Below, piece by piece: positions 15,883 to 23,303 of a stretch of DNA of 25,453 nucleotides. Numbering within the stretch: the first letter of the stretch is position 1; every line of letters begins with the position of its first letter. Origin of the DNA: JANXVY01 sp038329675 (GTDB lineage: Bacteria; Pseudomonadota; Alphaproteobacteria; Rhizobiales; Hyphomicrobiaceae); the NCBI GenBank assembly GCA_038329675.1, contig JBBQNE010000033.1:1-25453 (forward strand). Reading direction: 5' to 3'. The translations under genes and the position numbers were made by a program. Below the pieces are notes generated by a model that saw only the letters and a list, made by a program, of their open reading frames with translations, did no database searches and had not been told where the DNA came from.

Positions 15883-16280
15883 GTCAGCGTACCCTCGTAG
15901 ACGGCGCGAGCGAGGTCGGTTTCGTGCAATGTGACCCGGATTTTCGTCAACCCGCGACCGTCTTCGCCAAGCGCGCCACTGGCGGCTGCTTTCGCGATTT
16001 CGTCGAAGATATGTTTGGCAAGGAACTCTGTGGTCGTCAGCACGCCATTAAACTGCGGCAATAGGTCGAGGTTTTGATAGCCGAGCGGTTTCAGCGTTTT
16101 ATTCAAGACGTCGAGCGCAGCGCCGATATCAACCACGACGTTCTGCTTCGTCAATGTCTGACGATAGAACGCGACGTCGACCACGAACGTTGCGCCATGC
16201 ATGTGCTGGGCAGGCCCGAAGAACGGGTCGGGCAGGCTATGGGCGATCATGATGCGGTCGCGGACTTCGACGCTGAACAT
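15879..16280 (-). CDS. Divergent 6-pyruvoyl/6-carboxytetrahydropterin synthase-like protein (T-fold)
   Basis: The start is ATG at 16280 with GGAGAG six bases upstream; it gives 133 residues, normal for the QueD/PTPS family. A longer frame to 16352 has no support. The pattern AHSL (His14) ... HMHGATFVVDVAF, VVVDIGAALDVL, TTTEFLAKHIF and IRVTLHET follows the family order. However, the zinc motif HGH reads HGA (His28, Ala30), the catalytic Cys before it is missing (GPAQ), and the DH pair before 'LN' reads GYQNLD. The glutamate of HET, which anchors the pterin ring, is kept. So the protein probably binds a pterin-like ring but does not carry out the usual QueD or PTPS chemistry. It is the first gene of the minus-strand cluster and overlaps the glycosyltransferase by four bases. 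Confidence 0.82.
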   Translation of the reverse strand: MFSVEVRDRIMIAHSLPDPFFGPAQHMHGATFVVDVAFYRQTLTKQNVVVDIGAALDVLNKTLKPLGYQNLDLLPQFNGVLTTTEFLAKHIFDEIAKAAASGALGEDGRGLTKIRVTLHETDLARAVYEGTLT

Positions 16281-16387
16281 TTGGGGCTCTCCAGAGGCTT
16301 GCAGCCGGGTGCGGCCACAGCGCCTCCTACAGTGGGCTGAGTGAAGCGGCAACGGGGCTGCTTCGATCGCCGCTGTATGAACGGGGA

Positions 16388-16449
16388 CGGTGTACCTAAG
16401 GACAAGGGTCGGTGTACGTCATGATAGCGCCGGGGCGAGGTCGGCGTAC
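16388..16449. promoter_or_regulatory. Three phased CGGYGTAC elements between divergent genes
   Basis: CGGTGTAC at 16388-16395, CGGTGTAC at 16410-16417 and CGGCGTAC at 16442-16449 all point the same way. Their starts are 22 and 32 bases apart, close to two and three turns of DNA. The last two share a longer match (GGTCGGYGTACG). They lie between the divergent pterin-like cluster and the Uma2 remnant. A binding site for a regulator is possible but unproven. Confidence 0.4.
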
Positions 16450-16523
16450 GCTACGATTGCGTGCTGTTGGGTGATTGCGAGCCTGGTGCGTTTTAGCTAC
16501 CTTTAGGTCACGCGGAGGCGATC

Positions 16524-17029
16524 ATGATCATCCAGCGGAAATTTGATCCAACGGCGGGGATGACCATCCCGAATTACCGAGCATTCTTGCGCTCGCGGCC
16601 CGATGAGGAGCGCTGGGAGCTGATCGAGGGGGTGCCGATGTTAAATGCCACGCCAGTCAACGTCGACCAGCACGTCTGCACCAACCTTGCCTACCTGTTG
16701 CAGAAATATAAGGAGGACACCGGCGCGAGCTGGTTTGCGACGCTCGGCGTGGGCACCCACCAAAGATGCGCTCGTCGCGTTCGAGGTGCTGTCAAAATCA
16801 AACACGGCCCGTGACCGCGATTGGCGTCGGCGGGTGTATGCGAGCATCCCGAATTGCCAACACTACGTTACGGTCTCGACAAAGGCCGCAGAGGTTGCCG
16901 CCTACGACCGAGCAACAGACTGGGGTGGGCGTAAAGTAGCCGGTCTCGAACCGAGCCTGACGCTTGACGCTTGAGGCATTTGTCTGCCGCTTGCCCTCGT
17001 CCTATCGCTACACGCCGATCGCGACATGA
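16524..17029 (+). pseudogene. Decayed Uma2-family (DUF820) endonuclease-like gene
   Basis: The 5' frame has an intact start with GGAGG five bases upstream of ATG 16524 and reads as an Uma2 N-terminus (YRAFLRSRPDEERWELIEGV, then HVCTNLAYLLQKY). Near 16755-16765 it shifts: the family sequence continues in the next frame as DALVAFEVLSKSNTARDRDW and YASIPNCQHYVTVSTKAAEV. The stretch normally between these, which holds the PDV segment of the PD-(D/E)XK active site, is missing, so a deletion of several tens of bases is likely. A second break is a 7-base tandem duplication (tgacgct at 16958-16964 and again at 16965-16971). Removing one copy restores LTLEAFVCRLPSSYRYTPIA up to a stop at 17027-17029, a fitting Uma2 C-terminus. 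Uma2 proteins are PD-(D/E)XK nuclease-fold proteins of unclear role. The gene is not functional as it stands. Confidence 0.82.
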
Positions 17030-17056
17030 TGGTCGTGGTGGGCTAACCCTTGCGCC

Positions 17057-17431
17057 TTAGCGCGAGAACGTGCGCCACCACCAACCGCGAACCTGACCAT
17101 TGTGACGCTCGACATCGATACTGCGGCCAGCGTCGTTACGGGCCTGGCGGAGTTCGACGTATTCCTGTTTCGATATGCGGCCGTCCGCCAAAACGTTGCG
17201 CTCAAGTTTGTCGATCCGCTTTTGCTCGCGGTTCAAACGGAACTTTTCCCAAATCGTAATCGAGCCGTCGCGTCGACCATCAACGATGGCTTCTTTTTGG
17301 GCCGCATCGCGCCGCTCTAGGGCCTCGCGGCGGATATCACTGGCGCTGCCGCCAGCGAAGGCCGCAGTGGCAAGGACGGCTGTCGCTAGGGCCGAAGAGA
17401 TGATGAGGCTGATCATTTTGGATGCTGGCAT
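17057..17431 (-). CDS. Small exported helical protein of unknown function
   Basis: A signal peptide (MISLIISSALATAVLATAAF with cleavage after AFA) precedes a charged, helical mature protein of about 95 residues. It shows a pattern I know from many small proteobacterial periplasmic proteins: an Arg/Gln-rich helix, GxxxGSITxxE, RLNREQKRIDKLE, then ADGRISKQEYVEL and a His-Asn pair near the end (ERHNGQ). The DGRR-DGS and ADGR turns look a little like degenerate EF-hand loops. The C-terminus is Trp-rich (RGWWWR). The start is ATG at 17431 with GGAGA five bases upstream. It is transcribed alone, divergently from the J-domain gene. Function is unknown; a periplasmic stress or metal role is sometimes guessed for such proteins, but nothing here proves it. 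Confidence 0.8.
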   Translation of the reverse strand: MPASKMISLIISSALATAVLATAAFAGGSASDIRREALERRDAAQKEAIVDGRRDGSITIWEKFRLNREQKRIDKLERNVLADGRISKQEYVELRQARNDAGRSIDVERHNGQVRGWWWRTFSR

Positions 17432-17647
17432 GGTGGTCTCCGGACGCTGCCGGTCTCCTGGTTGCTTGGTACCCCCACCTTTGCCGTCATGGGCTGAACT
17501 CGTTGTGAACCAGCAGTTTAAGTCTTGTTCATCACCGTTGACACGACCCTGAGGCGGTGTCGCGGCGAGCGTTAACGCGAGCTTGAGACGACCACCGCTA
17601 CGGTTGTGATTGCTGTTCCCATCCCCACCCCGTGTCCGGTCCGCTCC

Positions 17648-18163
17648 ATGTTCGAACGCAACCCCGTCGACAACATTTCCGCCGTTACGGTCGCCATCGA
17701 AGCAACGCTCGATGACGGCCGTGTTGTCACAGGTCGCGCGGCGGTTTCAAACGCGCGCGCCATTCACAAGTTGATGGAGGGCGGCGAAGCATTTCTCTAC
17801 GTGGAGCAATTCGACGGCGAGGTGACGTTCGTGCCTAAGGCGTCGATCAAGGCGCTGAAGCTCGTGACGCCAATGCGACCACAGCCACTGAACACCCGCG
17901 TGCAGGACGCCACCAACTTTGACCCATATCGCGTGCTTGGGGTCGACCGCACCTCGCCGTGGGAGGACATCAAGAGTGCCTACCATCGGCTATCAAAGCT
18001 CTATCACCCTGACGTTTACGCCAGCGTCACGCTCCCGCCCGAGGTCGGCGCCTACCTCGGCGCGCGGGCCAGCGAGATCAACGCCGCATTCCGCCTGTTG
18101 AAATCGCGAGAGGCCTCCAAGCCGATCTACACCACGCCGGTCTACTCCAAACCCGGCACCTGA
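17648..18163 (+). CDS. J-domain (DnaJ-like) protein with N-terminal beta-rich domain
   Basis: The start chosen is ATG at 17648, giving MFERNPVDNISAVTVAIEAT and 171 residues; an upstream GTG at 17606 is less likely. The N-terminal 80 residues look beta-rich (TLDDGRVVTGRAAVSNARAI, then GEAFLYVEQFDGEVTFVPKA). The J-domain follows: DPYRVLGVDRTSPWEDIKSA, then YHRLSKLYHPDVYAS, with the HPD motif that stimulates the ATPase of DnaK-type chaperones, and a closing EINAAFRLLKS. It lacks the Gly/Phe and zinc domains of DnaJ, so it is a specialised co-chaperone whose client is probably set by the N-terminal domain. It lies 62 bases before mgtE in the same direction. Confidence 0.88.
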   Translation: MFERNPVDNISAVTVAIEATLDDGRVVTGRAAVSNARAIHKLMEGGEAFLYVEQFDGEVTFVPKASIKALKLVTPMRPQPLNTRVQDATNFDPYRVLGVDRTSPWEDIKSAYHRLSKLYHPDVYASVTLPPEVGAYLGARASEINAAFRLLKSREASKPIYTTPVYSKPGT

Positions 18164-18225
18164 CGCGGCGAGCCTCGCCCCCTTCAGCCGCATGGCCGTC
18201 AGCTGCGAACACGCGTAGGAATGTA

Positions 18226-19662
18226 GTGTCGACGCTGGAGCGTCGGCAATCCCCCGAGCTTCGCCCGATCGAGTTGCCCATGGCTGAACGCCCCGCCGAC
18301 ATTGCCACCGGCGACCGTAATCGATCGCTCGATGCGCTTGTGGCTCTGGTCGTAACCGCAATCCAGGCGCGTGATGCGACGCATCTCGAAGCGCTCGTTG
18401 GTGATTTACGGTCACCCGACCTTGCCGATGTGATCGTCGCACTCGAACCCGCACAGCGACTTTCGCTGATTGAGATCACCGGCAAGAACTTTGATTTCGA
18501 AGCGCTTTCGGAATTGCCAGCCTCCATTCGCGACGAACTGACAGAGGCGCTCCCGAACGAGTTGATTGCGCAGGCCATTACCGAGCTTGATAGCGACGAT
18601 GCGGCCTACCTCCTCGATGGCCTTGAGGAGGTAGACCAGGAGGCCGTTCTTGCGCAGCTGACGTCGGCCGATCGAGCCGCCGTTGAGCGCAACCTAGATT
18701 ATCCAGAGGAGACCGCTGGCCGCGTGATGCAGGCCGACCTCGTTGCGGTGCCGCCGTTTTGGACCGTTGAGCGGGTCCTCCAGCACATAAGTGAGACGGC
18801 TGAACTGCCGGAGACATTTGGCGAGATTTTTGTTGTCGACCCGGCGTTCCGCGTTCTTGGAACCGTAGATCTGTCGCGCCTACTGCGCACGAAGCGAGAG
18901 GTCCAGATCGAACAGATTATGGACACCGATCGGCATGAACTGACAGCTAACGCTGACTTCGAAGAGGTGAAGCGGCAGTTTCAACGCTACGATTTGATTT
19001 CGGCAGCTGTCGTCGATGAGAATCAGCGATTGGTGGGTGTCGTCACTGTCGACGACGTCGTGGAGATGATCCAGGAGGACGCCGAAAAGGACATCAAGCG
19101 AATGGCCGGTGTCGGTGCCGAAGAGGCCATGATCGACGGTGTTCGTTCGGTGTTGCCGTTGCGGTTTTTCTGGCTGTTTATCAACCTGATTTCGGCAATC
19201 CTGGCCTCGCTGGTTATCAAGCGGTTCGATGCCGTGATCGAACAGATCGTTGCGCTGGCCGTGCTGATGCCGATCGTGGCGTCGATGGGGGGAAACGCTG
19301 GAAGTCAAACAATGACCGTGGCTGTCCGGGCGCTCGCCACGCGCGAGTTGACGCCGCGCAACATTGCTCGATTTGCGACGCGTGAAATGATGGTCGCCCT
19401 TTTTAATGGGCTCGCGTTTGCGTTGATCGTCGGCGTTGTGACGTATTTGTGGTTTGGCACGGCGATGTTGGGGGTGATTATCTCGCTTGCCCTGATCATC
19501 AATCTTGCAGCGGCAGCGTTGGCTGGGGTTGCGATCCCGGTCTTGCTGGATCGGCTCGATTACGATCCTGCCATTTCATCGACAGTGCTCGTAACAACGG
19601 TGACCGACGTAATTGGGTTTTTGTCTTTCCTTGGGTTGGCCTCATTGCTGCTCGTGCGATAG
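18226..19662 (+). CDS. mgtE: Magnesium channel/transporter MgtE
   Basis: The 478-residue protein has the full MgtE layout. A helical MgtE-N domain (LVGDLRSPDLADVIVALEPA to about residue 160) is followed by a pair of CBS domains (FGEIFVVDPAFRVLGTVDLS and AAVVDENQRLVGVVTVDDVV, about 190-300). The C-terminal membrane domain of five helices includes the pore signature MPIVASMGGNAGSQTMT. MgtE is a homodimeric Mg2+ channel in the inner membrane that closes when the cytoplasmic domains bind Mg2+. The start is GTG at 18226 with AGGA five to six bases upstream; an ATG at 18280 is possible. No Mg-sensing riboswitch is seen in the short upstream gap. The gene is intact. Confidence 0.96.
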   Translation: MSTLERRQSPELRPIELPMAERPADIATGDRNRSLDALVALVVTAIQARDATHLEALVGDLRSPDLADVIVALEPAQRLSLIEITGKNFDFEALSELPASIRDELTEALPNELIAQAITELDSDDAAYLLDGLEEVDQEAVLAQLTSADRAAVERNLDYPEETAGRVMQADLVAVPPFWTVERVLQHISETAELPETFGEIFVVDPAFRVLGTVDLSRLLRTKREVQIEQIMDTDRHELTANADFEEVKRQFQRYDLISAAVVDENQRLVGVVTVDDVVEMIQEDAEKDIKRMAGVGAEEAMIDGVRSVLPLRFFWLFINLISAILASLVIKRFDAVIEQIVALAVLMPIVASMGGNAGSQTMTVAVRALATRELTPRNIARFATREMMVALFNGLAFALIVGVVTYLWFGTAMLGVIISLALIINLAAAALAGVAIPVLLDRLDYDPAISSTVLVTTVTDVIGFLSFLGLASLLLVR

Positions 19663-19719
19663 GGGCTGCGGAGCAGATTATTAGCTGTGTTTTGATCGCC
19701 ACACTTCGGCTGCAGCTGC

Positions 19720-19747
19720 TTGTCAAGACGACGCCGACCGCTAGATA
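19720..19747 (+). promoter_or_regulatory. Candidate promoter placing transcription start at the deacetylase ATG
   Basis: TTGTCA (19720-19725) and TAGATA (19742-19747) are 16 bases apart. The expected transcription start falls at about 19754, the A of the ATG, which would give a leaderless mRNA. There is no clear Shine-Dalgarno before this ATG, which fits. Pattern match only. Confidence 0.4.
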
Positions 19748-19753
19748 TAGGCC

Positions 19754-20863
19754 ATGACCATCGCGATCACGCCTCAAGCATTGCACCGTTTTTGGATTGC
19801 CTTGGCCGCCGTCATGACGGCTTGCGCGATCGCGGCTGTGGTAACTGTGACGGCTCACGCGCAAAAGCGCCCGGCCACCGCGCCGCTTTCTGCCGCAGGA
19901 TGCGGTAGCGCGGGCGCGATCGGCCTCTCTCGGACAGTCGAAATCGACGCTTCGGCCGGCCCGCGTTACGGCCACCAGCAATACAAAGACGTCGATTTCC
20001 TGCAGGACGGCGAAATCGTCCTGACATTCGACGACGGGCCGCTGCGTCCTTATACGATGCCGGTGCTGAAAGCGCTCGATGCCCATTGTACGAAAGCGAC
20101 GTTCTTCATTGTTGGTCGGATGGCCGTCGCCGACCCCGAACTCGTGCGCGAGACGGCCCGGCGGGGCCATACGATTGGGACGCACACCTTTTCGCACGCT
20201 GACGCCCGCAAGATCGGACCAGCGCGCGCCCGCGCCGAGGCTGAATTGGGATTTAGCGCGGTGTCGCGCGTGTTGGGGAGGCCAGCTGCGCCATTTTTCC
20301 GCTTTCCATATTTGTCGGCGCCAGAAAGCACGGCCAACTACGTCCGTAGTCGGGGCATGGGCGTTTTCTCGATCGATGCCGACGCTTATGACTATCGGTC
20401 GCGCGACCCTGGCGCGGTCCATCGCGCGATCGTTAGCCAGTTGATGGATAAGCGGAAAGGTATCTTGCTGTTCCACGATATCCAGCCGTCCACGGCTGCC
20501 GCGCTACCTGGGCTTCTGGCCGACCTAAAGGCGCGTGGATTTCGTGTCGTTCATCTCGTGCCAAAAAGTCAGACGCAAACGTTGGCTGACTTCGATAACA
20601 TGGCCGACCGCGAGCTTAAGCGTCGCGGTCAGGGCAATCCGCTGGCAAACCGGTCTATCGTTGTCGGTGCCGACCCTCCTCCGGGAGGCTCTGGGTCGCG
20701 GACCGGCACCCCTGGCGTCGAAATTCTGCCTTGGGGCACTGCCGCGGTGAGGGCCGCTCCACTCCCGCCAGCCGCCGCGCCGCCTGGACAGTTGCCTCCT
20801 TCGCCTCGCCCGCGACAGAGACCAGCTGATGACGACGATTGGGCGACCCGGTTGTTTCGTTGA
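19754..20863 (+). CDS. Polysaccharide deacetylase family protein (NodB domain)
   Basis: An N-terminal hydrophobic segment (about residues 13-34, ending TAHAQ) is a signal peptide or anchor, so the enzyme acts in the periplasm or at the envelope. The NodB domain shows TFDDGP (Asp93, Asp94), the metal-binding GTHTFSH (His144, His148), RFPY, and the late LLFHDIQ motif. These are the residues needed for metal-dependent removal of N- or O-acetyl groups from polysaccharides such as peptidoglycan or exopolysaccharide; the substrate here is not known. The tail after about residue 290 is rich in Pro, Gly and Arg and probably disordered. The start at 19754 matches the signal peptide. It lies 91 bases after mgtE, probably with its own promoter. 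Confidence 0.92.
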   Translation: MTIAITPQALHRFWIALAAVMTACAIAAVVTVTAHAQKRPATAPLSAAGCGSAGAIGLSRTVEIDASAGPRYGHQQYKDVDFLQDGEIVLTFDDGPLRPYTMPVLKALDAHCTKATFFIVGRMAVADPELVRETARRGHTIGTHTFSHADARKIGPARARAEAELGFSAVSRVLGRPAAPFFRFPYLSAPESTANYVRSRGMGVFSIDADAYDYRSRDPGAVHRAIVSQLMDKRKGILLFHDIQPSTAAALPGLLADLKARGFRVVHLVPKSQTQTLADFDNMADRELKRRGQGNPLANRSIVVGADPPPGGSGSRTGTPGVEILPWGTAAVRAAPLPPAAAPPGQLPPSPRPRQRPADDDDWATRLFR

Positions 20864-21074
20864 CCGGGCGATAACGAGCTTGTCCATGGTTTGTTCGACG
20901 TTACTTCGCGCTGGATGGTTGAGTAGGCTAGTTCCCAGTTCTGCTCGCCGCGCTATCCTAAACGCTTCGTAGACCTTACGTGCTACCATCCGACGCAATC
21001 TTGCAGGTCACCGATTGGCCAGCCGCTGCTCGGTTTGCCATTCGACACTTCAACGAGGCCCAACGCGGACCCCC

Positions 21075-22388
21075 ATGTCTTTCGAAGTCATTCTTTTGAT
21101 TGTCGCCATCGTCATCCTGATCGCGCTCTCGGCGTTCTTCAACATGAGCGAAACAGCGCTGACGGCGTCTTCCCGGCCGCGCATGCATTCGCTGGCGCAG
21201 GAAGGAAACGTCCGTGCCAAGCTCGTCAACAAACTGATGCAGTCGCCAGAACGCGTCATCGGCGCAGTTTTGCTTGGCAATACTCTGGTCGACGTGCTGG
21301 CGGCTTCGCTTGCGACAACCCTTGCCATTATGCTGATTGGCAGCGGGTATGGCGAACTCCTCGCTTCCGTCGTCATGACGATTCTGATCGTTATATTCGC
21401 AGCCGTATTGCCCAAAACCTACGCCATCACTGAGCCTGATCGGGTGAGCCTGCTCGTTGCCCCCATCATGCGCGCGGTCATTGCCGTATTGTTGCCGGTT
21501 ACAATTACGATCCAGGTGATCGTCCGTTGGCTCTTGACGTTGACGCCTTCGACGAAGGATGACGCCGCCAACATCTTGGATCCGCACGGTGAAATCCGCG
21601 GAACGATCGAGCTGGGCCAGAAAGAAGGCGGCGTCTTAAAAAATGACGCGAATATGCTCGGCGGTATTCTCGACTTATCCGACCTCCAGGTGCTCGACAT
21701 CATGGTCCACCGGACCAAGATGGAGACCGTCAACGCTGACAATTCGCCGCAAACGATCGTCGATGATGTCTTGAAGTCGCAATATACCCGCGTGCCGATC
21801 TGGAAGGATGAGCCCGATAACATCGTCGGCGTGCTGCACACCAAAGACCTGCTTGTTGCGCTTGGTCGCAAGGGTTGGGTGATCGACGAGCTCGATATTA
21901 TGAGCTTTGCAGCAAAGCCGTGGTTTGTGCCCGACACGACGAGCGTGAAAGATCAGCTCAATCAGTTTTTGAAGAAGAAACAGCAGATGGCGCTCGTCAT
22001 TGACGAGTACGGCGAGGTCCAGGGACTGATTACGCTTGAAGATATCTTGGAAGAAATCGTCGGCCAGATCGCCGATGAGCATGACACGCACGATACGGCC
22101 ATTCGCCTGCAAACTGACGGCACCGTCAACGTCGATGGCACGGTTGCGATCCGCGACTTGAACCGACAAATGGACTGGGACCTGCCTGATGAAGAAGCAA
22201 CGACGGTGGCTGGCCTCGTCATTCATGAAGCGCAGCTCATCCCAGAGCCCGGACAGGCCTTCACGTTCCACGGCTATCGCTTTGAGGTGCTGCGTAAATC
22301 ACGCAACAAAATCACAGCGTTGAGGGTCAAGCCTGTCGCCGCGACCCCGGGCCAAGACGGCGAAAGCGACGCGATGATCGCGGGCTGA
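21075..22388 (+). CDS. CorC/HlyC-like membrane protein (DUF21-CBS-CorC_HlyC)
   Basis: The start chosen is ATG at 21075 because it begins the first membrane helix (MSFEVILLIVAIVILIALSA); the frame extends 20 residues further upstream without support. This gives 437 residues. The N-terminal DUF21 membrane domain has three to four helices and the typical FFNMSETALTASS. Two CBS motifs follow (IVDDVLKSQYTRVPIWKDEP and ALVIDEYGEVQGLITLEDIL), then EEIVGQIADEHD and a C-terminal CorC_HlyC domain (YRFEVLRKSRNKITALRV). Family members (CorC, CorB, YfjD; CNNM in animals) are tied to Mg2+/Co2+ export or Mg2+ homeostasis; the older name 'hemolysin' is misleading. It lies downstream of mgtE, with the deacetylase between them. 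Confidence 0.93.
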   Translation: MSFEVILLIVAIVILIALSAFFNMSETALTASSRPRMHSLAQEGNVRAKLVNKLMQSPERVIGAVLLGNTLVDVLAASLATTLAIMLIGSGYGELLASVVMTILIVIFAAVLPKTYAITEPDRVSLLVAPIMRAVIAVLLPVTITIQVIVRWLLTLTPSTKDDAANILDPHGEIRGTIELGQKEGGVLKNDANMLGGILDLSDLQVLDIMVHRTKMETVNADNSPQTIVDDVLKSQYTRVPIWKDEPDNIVGVLHTKDLLVALGRKGWVIDELDIMSFAAKPWFVPDTTSVKDQLNQFLKKKQQMALVIDEYGEVQGLITLEDILEEIVGQIADEHDTHDTAIRLQTDGTVNVDGTVAIRDLNRQMDWDLPDEEATTVAGLVIHEAQLIPEPGQAFTFHGYRFEVLRKSRNKITALRVKPVAATPGQDGESDAMIAG

Positions 22389-22609
22389 GCGCTCGAACAC
22401 CACAGCTTGGCTACACTCTTAGCGAGCCTGCGAGCTGCGTCTTGAAACTTCCATAGTTCATGACCATTGAAGTAATCGGAGCTCGAGATCAAACCAGCGT
22501 CGTGATTTCGCCGTTACGATGTCATGCTTTTGACGACGAGCTAGCGGTCGCAGAGCCACCGCTTAACCGGACCATGATGGCCCGCTAAGGGATCACAGGA
22601 GATACTCAT

Positions 22610-23230
22610 ATGAAGTTCGCCGCTTTCGTCGTCTCAGCTGCTTTAGCCATTGCCGCCGCGACGCCAGCTTCGGCCCAACTCGCTGGAGATGCACCGGCCG
22701 GGACATATAAAATCGATCCCGCCCACGCAAGCGTGCACTTCAAAGTGAGCCATCTCGGCCTGTCGAGCTACACGGCGCGCTTCATTCGATTTGACGCGAC
22801 GTTGACGATTGATCCAACGAAGCCCGATGCGGCAAAGCTCGAAGCGACGGTTGACCCAACTTCGCTGCGTACGGACTATCCGTTTGCCGACAAGAAGGAC
22901 TTTGATAAGGTTCTGATTGAAGACGCCAAATGGCTGAACGCCACGGTGGCGAAGTCGATCTCATTCAAGTCAACCGGTATCAAGATGACCGGCCCTAATA
23001 CGGCTGACGTCATCGGCGAAATTTCGTTGCTGGGCGTTGCTAAGCCATTGACGCTGAAGACGACGTTCAACGGCGCTCTGAAAGAGCAGCCGTTTGCCAA
23101 AAAGCCTGCGATGGGTTTTTCTGCCGTCGGTACGATCAAGCGCTCAGACTTTGGCATGGTGAACCTGATCCCGAGCGTTGGCGATGAAGTGCAGATCGTT
23201 ATCGAAGCTGAGTTTCTTGGTACGTCGTGA
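22610..23230 (+). CDS. YceI family periplasmic protein
   Basis: A clear signal peptide (MKFAAFVVSAALAIAAATPA, cleavage after ASA) leads to a lipocalin-like YceI domain. It shows TYKIDPAHASVHFKVSHLGL, the charged stretch FADKKDFDKVLIEDAKWLNA, and a closing VGDEVQIVIEAEF. YceI proteins form a beta-barrel that binds a long isoprenoid such as a quinone or polyprenyl chain in the periplasm. The start is ATG at 22610 with AGGAGA seven bases upstream, the best ribosome site in the window. It lies 73 bases before the cytochrome b561 gene, the usual partner of YceI (compare the E. coli yceJ-yceI pair), and probably forms an operon with it. Confidence 0.95.
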   Translation: MKFAAFVVSAALAIAAATPASAQLAGDAPAGTYKIDPAHASVHFKVSHLGLSSYTARFIRFDATLTIDPTKPDAAKLEATVDPTSLRTDYPFADKKDFDKVLIEDAKWLNATVAKSISFKSTGIKMTGPNTADVIGEISLLGVAKPLTLKTTFNGALKEQPFAKKPAMGFSAVGTIKRSDFGMVNLIPSVGDEVQIVIEAEFLGTS

Positions 23231-23303
23231 CGCTCGCGATGCTTGCAGGACTGGCGACATCGGGATCCGTTACAGCTGATCGGCACATGGTAGCGGAGAC
23301 GTT

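Noticed and set aside
19499..20476. Long open frame antisense to mgtE and the deacetylase
   Set aside because: It lies opposite two well-supported genes, has no start signal and reads as low-complexity Arg-rich sequence.
20801..20813. 13-base match to the 3' end of tRNA-Gly, considered as an attachment site
   Set aside because: It falls in the low-complexity proline-rich tail of the deacetylase, there is no integrase, and a GC-rich 13-mer can match by chance.
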